In this document: piece after piece, positions 58,020 to 64,000 of the stretch
How positions within the stretch are numbered: the first letter of the stretch is position 1
Layout of the letters: every line of letters starts with the position of its first letter
Origin: Przewalskia tangutica
Taxonomy: Eukaryota > Streptophyta > Magnoliopsida > Solanales > Solanaceae
Reading direction: 5' to 3'
DNA length: 64,000 nucleotides
Assembly (NCBI GenBank): GCA_029844215.1
Contig: CM056732.1
Coordinates: forward strand, 16,952,001-17,016,000
Program-made: the position numbers and the translations under genes
The notes under the pieces: generated by a model
Databases searched by the model: none
Seen by the model: only the letters and a program-made list of their open reading frames with translations
Told to the model about the DNA's origin: nothing

Positions 58020-58775
58020 ATGCTGCGGGCTTGTGTTATTGATTTCAGGGGTAGCTGGGAGGATCATTTGCCTCCTGTGGAGTTTTCTTACAACAACAGC
58101 TACCATTCCAGTATTCAGATGGCGCCTTATGAGGCCTTATACGGGAGGAAGTGCAGGTCACCGATAGGCTGGTTCGAGGTGGGAGAAGTTCAGTTAGTCG
58201 GGCCAGACTTAGTTCAGCAGGCAGTGGATAAGGTGAAGCTTATCCAGGAGTGGTTGTTGGCAGCTCAGAGTCGGCAGAAGTCGTATGCAGATCATCGGCG
58301 TCGACACTTGGAATTTGAGATAGATGATTGGGTTTTTCTAAAGGTATCGCCCATGAAGGGCGTGATGAGATTTGGAAAGAAGGGGAAGCTTAGCCCAAGG
58401 TACATTGGGCCGTTTTGGATTGTCCGTAGGGTAGGCAGGGTTGCCTATGAGTTAGATCTGCCGTCCGATTTGGAGGCGGTACATCCAGTTTTCCATGTGT
58501 CCATGTTGCGGAAATGTATTGGAGATCCATATAGAGTGCACCCGGTTCATGATGTCCAAGAGGAGTTATTGTATGAGGAGAGTCCCATAGCGATACTCGA
58601 TCGTCAGGTTAGGAGACTTCGGACGAAAGACGTGGTTTCCGTCAAGGTCCTATGGCGGAACGAAAACAGGGAGGAAATGACGTGGGAAGCAGAGGATGAC
58701 ATGATGAAGAAGTACCCTCACCTATTTCCTATACCTCCAGGTAACCCACTTTCCTGCTTGTTAGTTTTGATTTAG
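58020..58775 (+). pseudogene. Pol: integrase C-terminus with GPF module and chromodomain
   Basis: Longest intact coding stretch of the element, about 251 residues. It contains the end of the integrase core (WEDHLPPVEFSYNNSYHSSI, then APYEALYGRKCR), the GPF/Y module (LSPRYIGPFWIVRR), HPVFHVSMLRK and a C-terminal chromodomain (DRQVRRLRTKDV, KVLWRN, TWEAEDDM, KYPHLF) at about 58570-58727. Chromodomains of this type direct integration to particular chromatin. The rest of pol is dead, so this is part of a pseudogene though the frame itself is clean. Confidence 0.9.
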
Positions 58776-58898
58776 CATTTACGCTTCAGTATGTTGTGCC
58801 TCGCGGAGCTTCTTTATTTGCAAAAGAACAGTTAAGAGGGTCTATGTCGATGTTGTGATTTGAGTAAACCTAGAAGGAACATTCGGGATGAATGTTTC

Positions 58899-58912
58899 TA
58901 AGGGGGGGAGAA
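58899..58912 (+). other. Polypurine tract of Tekay element
   Basis: TAAGGGGGGGAGAA directly before the 3' LTR at 58913. Confidence 0.85.
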
Positions 58913-61703
58913 TGTTATACCCCGTAGTCCTGACCCTACGTATGAGAGCGTACGAAAGCATGTAAGACTTAAAATTTTCAAAGGATAGGTTGACGGATTA
59001 TTCCGGACGGGTTTTAGTCAACTTTGATGCGGGTTATGACCCGATACATTGAGAATTCCTAAGTGTTTCAAAGTCCTAGGGCATAGTTCGTGGAGTCTAG
59101 ATTCCAACGCAACCAACCGTTCGTCGATAGGACGTCGGAGTAGGAAGTTATGAGAGTTACAAGTTCAGTGCGCAATCGGACAGAAATGTGTTTCGGACAA
59201 AGCGGCGAGGCATGGCGCCGAAATGCGAGGGGTCGCTGAAGTTGCAGCGCCGCGGCGCCAGGACAGCAGGGTCGCGGCGCCGAAAGTTCAGAGAGGCTGC
59301 GGAGGTTTCAGCGCCGCATCGCCGGAGGCGGGGCCGCGGCGCCGATGCGGGATTTTTGGGCGGAAAAACTTAGAAAAGTCAGATTTTTCTTTTAAAAGAC
59401 CTTGGGAGGGTGACAAGTGTCCCCCCCATCTGATTTCTTGCATGCAATATATTGACCATGTCTTGAAGACTTGGTCATCTTCCAATTTCTCTCCCCCTCT
59501 CTAAAAATCAGCTCCTCCTTCTCTCTACATTTCCAAAGGAAATCCAAGCCTAAGAAAATCTGAAAAATTAAGAACAAAAAAGGAAGCTTGTGGCTAGCTT
59601 GTGGTGGTGTTCTTGGCAAGGAAGCTAGCAAAATCTTTGGAATAAGTTTGGCTAAAACTTTAAGGTAACATTTCTTCCTTTAGAATTAGTTCTAGTGTTG
59701 CATGCTTAGAAGAATGAACTTGTGGTAGTAAAATAATGCTCTTAGAGTCATTGCATGCTAGAAAATGTGGTTTGGATATGAAGAATGGGTTAAGAAGAGA
59801 TTATGAGCATGTTGTAGCCTAAAAACTACCTTAGAATTGTTAAGTGAATTGTTGTAAACTTGTGGGGCAGAATTTTACACACCCAAGTTTAGGTGTGTAA
59901 TCCCCTTTAAAATGTTGGATTGTTGAACCTTAAATGTGGTGTTTGGATGATAAATTCGGCCTTGAGAAAGGTGGCAAAGTGAGTAGAAACAAAGGAAATG
60001 CTGCCCAATTTTCCATAGAATTTAGTGACTTTGAACTTGGATTGTTCTACATTAAGATTAGAGGTTAATAAACGTATCATGGTTATTTTAGGTTGACATA
60101 TTACTTGCGGTAGTTTGGACTTAGCAAGTGGATTGACCAAAGAGGTATGTGAAGCTTTCCTATCTCTTGAGCATGAATAGATGTAACTATGTAGTACGGT
60201 AGACGTACAAGATTTGTTATTCTTACTTGTTTTAAGTATATAAAGACTTGTGTCGTTTTAAGAATGTATAAGTCCCTTAGTTAGGGGAAAACTGTAGTTT
60301 TACTAAAGTGAAGGGTTAATATAATAACTTTATGAGAAGTTGGTTTATTAGCTTTATAAAAGATTAATGAGAAGAGATTTACTCTAAGTAAGACAAGTAA
60401 GGAAAAATGATTTGATTTATGAAAGGCAAATTGATTTTAAGGCATCAATTTCCCAAGAGCTTTATATATGAAAAAGAGTCACTTTTAAAAGAATTGAAGT
60501 ATGTAGTACTTGGGTTAAATTCCCGGTTTTCTTTTATTAAAGATATGATTAAGTGTCTTAAGTAAACTAAAATGAGAGGGTATATGAACAAGACTGATAA
60601 GAAGTTATAAGTTTTCTTAACTTATTTATGATTATGATATGATGACAGTTTGAGCTAGGGTAAGAGTATATATGAGGGGCAAGCCCCAAGATCGTTATAC
60701 CACCTACTCCAGGGTAAGAGTATGTCTGAGGGGCAAGCCCCAAGATCGTCATACCACCTTCTTCAGTGTAAGAGTATATCTGAGGGGCAAGCCCCAAGAT
60801 CGTTATACCAGCTGCTTCAGTGTAAGAGTATATATGAGGGGCAAGCCCCAAGATCGTTATACCATATGCTTCAGGGTAAGAGTATATCTGAGGGGAAAGT
60901 CCCCAAGATCGTTATACCACCTGTTCCGTGGATTTGCTACCCACGATGCGAGGAATACCTCATGCGAGTCCTTATGGGCTTATGCGGGTGAAATAGTCTC
61001 ACGCGGTAGTCTGACCTATCACGAGGAATACCTCATGCGGGTCCACATGACTATCGGTGAAATAGTCCACAGGTAGAGGTGCTTATTGATACTACGGCGA
61101 GGTACCTGCTTTGATCCTAAGGCCCCTATTTTATGCAGTATTATATTTATATACTTGTCACTCATTGTTAGTAAGGCCTGATAAAAGGTATTTTATTGTC
61201 TTCCATGACTCAGCTTACTCTTAGACTTATGATATCATTATTACGGTATTTTCGACTTTACATACTTGGTACATATTGTGTCGACCACCTTCTGGGCTGC
61301 GTTCATGCCGCAGGTAAGGGTAAGCAGATTGAGGATCCTCGTTCTTAGGATCATTATTCCGGTGTCAGAAGCTCCATTCCTCCGGAAGCTTGTTTATTGG
61401 TACGGATATTCTCTGATGCTATAGGTATTTTGTACATTCAGGGGTATGGCGGGGCCCTGTCCCGCCATAGTTGTTATCTTTAGAGGTCTGTGGTCACATG
61501 TATGTTTTGGGCTATAAGAACCGGTTGTACTGCTATACTTTGTTTAAGTATGTTTTATGGAAGGCAGCCTTTTCGGCTGGCCAGTGATGTTTACACTTTT
61601 TATAAGTTATGCGTTATGTATGTTCCGCTGCTATTCTCTAACATATACCTGACAGGGTACCCCAGTAGGGTACCAGTTGCGACCCCGGGGTTGGGTCGTG
61701 ACA
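58913..61703 (+). repeat. 3' LTR of Tekay element
   Basis: 2791 bp. GC-rich block 59235-59350 contains the 12-bp palindrome GCGCCGCGGCGC at 59247-59258. It ends GGGTCGTGACA and is followed by the CTAAC duplication. Confidence 0.9.
60661..60930 (+). repeat. 54-bp tandem repeat, five copies, in 3' LTR of Tekay element
   Basis: Units start at 60661, 60715, 60769, 60823 and 60877 with exactly 54-bp spacing. Each contains GGGGCAAGCCCC, a small inverted repeat. Confidence 0.9.
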
Positions 61704-61848
61704 CTAACCTTCATGTTTTTCTAGATAACATCAATGCAGCAAAAGTGATCAATGTCAGTGAGTCTTTTATTTTTTGTTTTCTTGAGTCTTTTATTTCTTT
61801 CTTTCTATCTTTGCTCGAGGGCGAGCAAAGGTTAAGTTTGGGGGTATT
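61704..61848 (+). mobile_element. Last part of internal region of Athila-like element 2
   Basis: Resumes after the Tekay insertion with CTAACCTTCATG and contains the CTCGAGGGCGAGCA motif and the terminal purine tract TAAGTTTGGGGGTATT before the 3' LTR. Confidence 0.85.
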
Positions 61849-63192
61849 TGATCGGTGTATTTTATATACACTTTTCGAGTCATTTTTAGTTAATCTTTTG
61901 TCCCTTTTTGTAGAAATAAGTGTCGTATTAGGATAGTTTTTCTTTCTTTTGAGTCAAAGTGGTTAAAATGGCCAAATGGCGGAAAAGGAGCTAAAAGAGG
62001 GCAAAAATGGAGGTTCCAGAGCGTAAAAGACGAGAAAGTGGCGAACAGCGGAAACCGGACAGCGTCGCGGCGCCCTGCCGATCGAAGCGAGGCGCGGCGC
62101 TAATCATCAGAGAGGCTGCAGAGGTTCCAGTAGCCGCGCTACAGCGAAGATCGGGCCGCGCGCCAAATCACCCGGCATCGCAGGTTCCGGCCGCGGCTGG
62201 CCGCGACGCCGACGCGGGAAAATCAAGTTTTTAGACGAAATTCTGGGCCAGGCCTGAAGGAAAAGTTTGAGGCGGTTTTCAGCCTATAAAAGGAGAACCC
62301 TAGGCAATTTTTTAGGGTTCCCTTTCTTGCACAACACAAGGATTCTTGCTTTGAAGATTGGAGACCATAGTCTAGTAATTTCTTTCCTTTTTCTTTTCTT
62401 TTATTTCAGTTTTGTATGATGAACCTTGAATTAGTTCTTGTCATGTCAATGGCTATGAACTAATTCTTTTATAGGGCTTTCCATGTTAATTCACTAGAAA
62501 CTTATGTTATAAATTGATGCATGTTATGGTTATTCTTCTTCTTGTTGAGATTTATCCAATAATTGCTTTGAATGCTTGGTAATTAATTGATCACTAATTA
62601 TCATTATTTATATGATTTCTAATCAAACTTCGAAAGGAGGAGGTTGTGAATATGCTGTAAGTTGGGTAGACATATTTTGGATTGGGGATGAAAATACCTC
62701 AATTATTTATGTAGCGTTAATGAGAGGCTTAACAACCCTAATTTTACGCATGGTGCGTGACGGTTAACTAGGTTTTTATTCTTAATCCTCCTATTGAGTT
62801 ATCCTTATCACCGAAAGGTAGAAAGGAGCAATACTGGGGTTGAGTGTTTATATATCCTTAACGGGAATATAAAACGATTTCGTAAACCTGCTAGCTCCGA
62901 GAGAAGAAGGCCATAATTCATTGCATTAATAAATAACATAAGCGGATAGTTGAGGAGACATGGAAGCCCTATTCCCATCACAACTGAAGTAAACACATTA
63001 GTTAAATTAGTCTTTATAATTCTTAGTCATAAACAACAAAATCAAATATCGATTACCAAATAGATACCAAAAGATAGATAGTTGGTACTTGAACTCTAAT
63101 CCTTGTGGACGATATTCGGTCTTACCAAGACTATATTACTTGTCACGATAACGTGCACTTGCGTTAAAGTGTGTGCATCTTTTCGCGCATCA
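61849..63192 (+). repeat. 3' LTR of Athila-like element 2
   Basis: 1344 bp. TATAAAAG at 62285-62292. Arms of the hairpin at 62428-62466 pair imperfectly, unlike the 5' LTR. GC-rich block 62050-62220 differs from 46100-46275 by many indels, the remainder by few substitutions. Confidence 0.9.
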
Positions 63193-63197
63193 GAAAC
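63193..63197. repeat. Target-site duplication GAAAC (right copy)
   Basis: Follows the 3' LTR end and matches GAAAC at 45890-45894. Confidence 0.9.
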
Positions 63198-63500
63198 TAA
63201 GTTATTTCTTCTTGTTATAGTTCCATTTTATTATTGATTTATGAGTTTTCCTTTTTTAGGTATTGTGTATATGTTGGTTTGGTTAGATAAAGAATGTTCT
63301 ACATAGTGAAAATCTGCAATGCATGTGGACTTTATAGTCAAAGGTATGTCTTTTTAAGATTGTTAGGCATATTGGTAAGGGAATAATGTGTAAAGTTGTA
63401 ATCTTTATTGGTTTTCTGAATATTTGGTTGTAATCAGTATTGGATTTATATGTTTTGGAATCATTATGCCATTTTTTTTGTTCTTTACAGTGTTACGGCC
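63198..63500 (+). other. hAT 5' leader intron
   Basis: Continuation of the hAT leader after the retroelement. A pyrimidine-rich acceptor (TTTTTTGTTCTTTACAG, ending at 63490) stands ten bases upstream of the transposase ATG, so the insertion at 45895-63192 would lie in a leader intron. Confidence 0.5.
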
Positions 63501-64000
63501 ATGGGAGATGAGAACTTTAATTTCGGGACAAGACTTTCCGAAACGGAAAATGGTTTTGAAGGTTCTTCCAATGCCAATCTGATTCCATTAGACTTAGAGG
63601 GTCCAAATGAAACAGAATCAGACCTAGACCCTTGTATTATATCTCTTACTAGTAGACATACATTCGAAGTTTGGAAAAATTATAAAAGGAAGAAGGTAAA
63701 TGATCAAATGAAAGGCGAATGTAACTTTTGTGCTAAGCTTTTGGTAGGAGGGCCAAAAGCTAGCACATCTCATTTGAGAGATCACACCAAGTCTTGTGCC
63801 AAGAGAATATGCCATGATATTCGACAAACTAGATTGTTTGGGTCACTATCTAATCCCGCCAATAATGTTGAAACACTATCATTGGCGGCATATGAGTTTC
63901 ACCAAGCGGATGGAAGATGAGATTTGGCAGAAATGATTATCCTCGATGAATACCCATTAAATATGGTTGAACATTACGAGTTTAGAAAACTTTGTAAGAC
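63501..64000 (+). pseudogene. hAT transposase N-terminal part with BED zinc finger, one in-frame stop
   Basis: From ATG at 63501, 139 residues run to TGA at 63918-63920, and the same frame stays open past it to the window end. An acidic N-terminus is followed by a BED-type zinc finger (HTFEVWKNYKRK, CNFC, STSHLRDHTKSC) and, after the stop, DLAEMIILDEYPLNMVEHYE, a motif at the start of the hAT transposase domain in RICESLEEPER/DAYSLEEPER-like proteins. The stop replaces what is probably an Arg codon (CGA to TGA by one C to T change). The catalytic and dimerisation domains lie beyond the window. The element is therefore probably inactive, through one point mutation plus the 17-kb insertion in its leader. 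Confidence 0.8.

Larger units (their letters stand above)
51164..61703 (+). mobile_element. Full-length Tekay/Del-type chromovirus, pol broken
   Basis: 10.5-kb Ty3/gypsy element: 5' LTR 51164-53903, primer site 53908, gag, protease, RT, RNase H, integrase with chromodomain, purine tract, 3' LTR 58913-61703. CTAAC at 51159-51163 and 61704-61708 is a perfect target duplication. The C-terminal chromodomain of the DRQVRRLR..VLWRN..TWEAE type places it in the Tekay/Del chromovirus group. Many frameshifts and stops break gag-pol, although the AT-rich parts of its LTRs look nearly identical. Confidence 0.92.
45895..63192 (+). mobile_element. Athila-like LTR retrotransposon with nested Tekay element
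   Basis: 5' LTR 45895-47239 and 3' LTR 61849-63192 share TGATCGG..GCGCATCA ends and lengths of 1345 and 1344. GAAAC at 45890-45894 and 63193-63197 is a perfect 5-bp target duplication. A perfect tRNA-Asp primer site and a purine tract flank the internal region. Without the nested element the internal region is about 4.1 kb and holds a broken gag-like ORF and a plant transposon-like ORF but no pol, so it is non-autonomous. It belongs to the same superfamily group as the 1-13203 array, with clear LTR similarity. Confidence 0.9.
45172..64000 (+). mobile_element. hAT element (Ac-like) with BED-finger transposase, split by nested retroelements, 3' end beyond window
   Basis: Starts TAGGGATGTCAGTAGGGCGG, a typical hAT terminus, followed by a GC-rich subterminal region. 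Its 5' leader runs to 45894, is interrupted by the Athila-like element 45895-63192 (GAAAC duplication on both sides), and continues at 63198 into the transposase gene at 63501. The right end is not in the window. Removing the insertion, the distance from terminus to ATG is about 1.0 kb, normal for this family. Confidence 0.75.

Noticed and set aside
60661..60930. Regular direct repeats resembling a CRISPR array
   Set aside because: Eukaryotic LTR context, whole units repeat with no variable spacers, and no cas genes.

Overview
The window is plant nuclear DNA, most likely from a dicot and probably Solanaceae. The evidence is a split nuclear gene with GT..AG introns, a pentatricopeptide gene, SINE, MITE and RTE-LINE fragments of types common in Solanaceae, and long Ty3/gypsy LTR retrotransposons. 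The species was not identified. Most of the 64 kb is transposable element. Only about 11 kb in the middle (17.9-30.7 kb) is gene-bearing, and no bacterial-type operon, rRNA, tRNA gene or CRISPR array was seen.

Layout. 1-13203: tandem array of a small Athila-like LTR element (tRNA-Asp primer site) that carries only a gag-like ORF; three LTRs alternate with internal regions, and a reverse-strand 3.5 kb solo LTR sits in one internal region. 13204-16528: 3' part of a Tekay/Del-like LTR. 16529-17900: tail of a MULE transposase gene (SWIM and zinc-knuckle remnants) and its terminal region. 18311-20384: non-autonomous hAT-like element filled with a G-rich minisatellite, next to a locally duplicated intergenic segment. 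21529-22566: P-class PPR gene, plus strand. 24520-29585: NDB2-like external mitochondrial NAD(P)H dehydrogenase, minus strand, nine exons recovered, with the expected last exon absent. 30749-44311: reverse-strand solo LTR split by an 11 kb compound Tekay-like element (LTR-internal-LTR-internal-partial LTR). 45172-64000: three-level nest in which a hAT element with a BED-finger transposase is split by an Athila-like element (45895-63192), itself split by a full-length Tekay chromovirus (51164-61703).

Nested insertions were resolved by target-site duplications read directly: AATTG for 31147-42217, GAAAC for 45895-63192, CTAAC for 51164-61703, near-matching GATAC/TATAC for the solo LTR, and a 7/8 match for the hAT-like element at 18311. 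The order of insertion therefore follows from the sequence. Most retroelement ORFs are broken. Many breaks and most LTR-LTR differences lie in GC-rich stretches, while AT-rich stretches of the same LTR pairs look nearly identical; this may be an assembly or consensus artefact, not age.

The most interesting structural signals are RNA-like hairpins in the Athila-like LTRs: a 12-bp stem that keeps pairing through paired changes in different copies, and one that became a perfect 17-bp palindrome in only one LTR of an element. A GC-rich module is also shared by LTRs of two unrelated element families. Identities are by eye; no alignment or database search was run.
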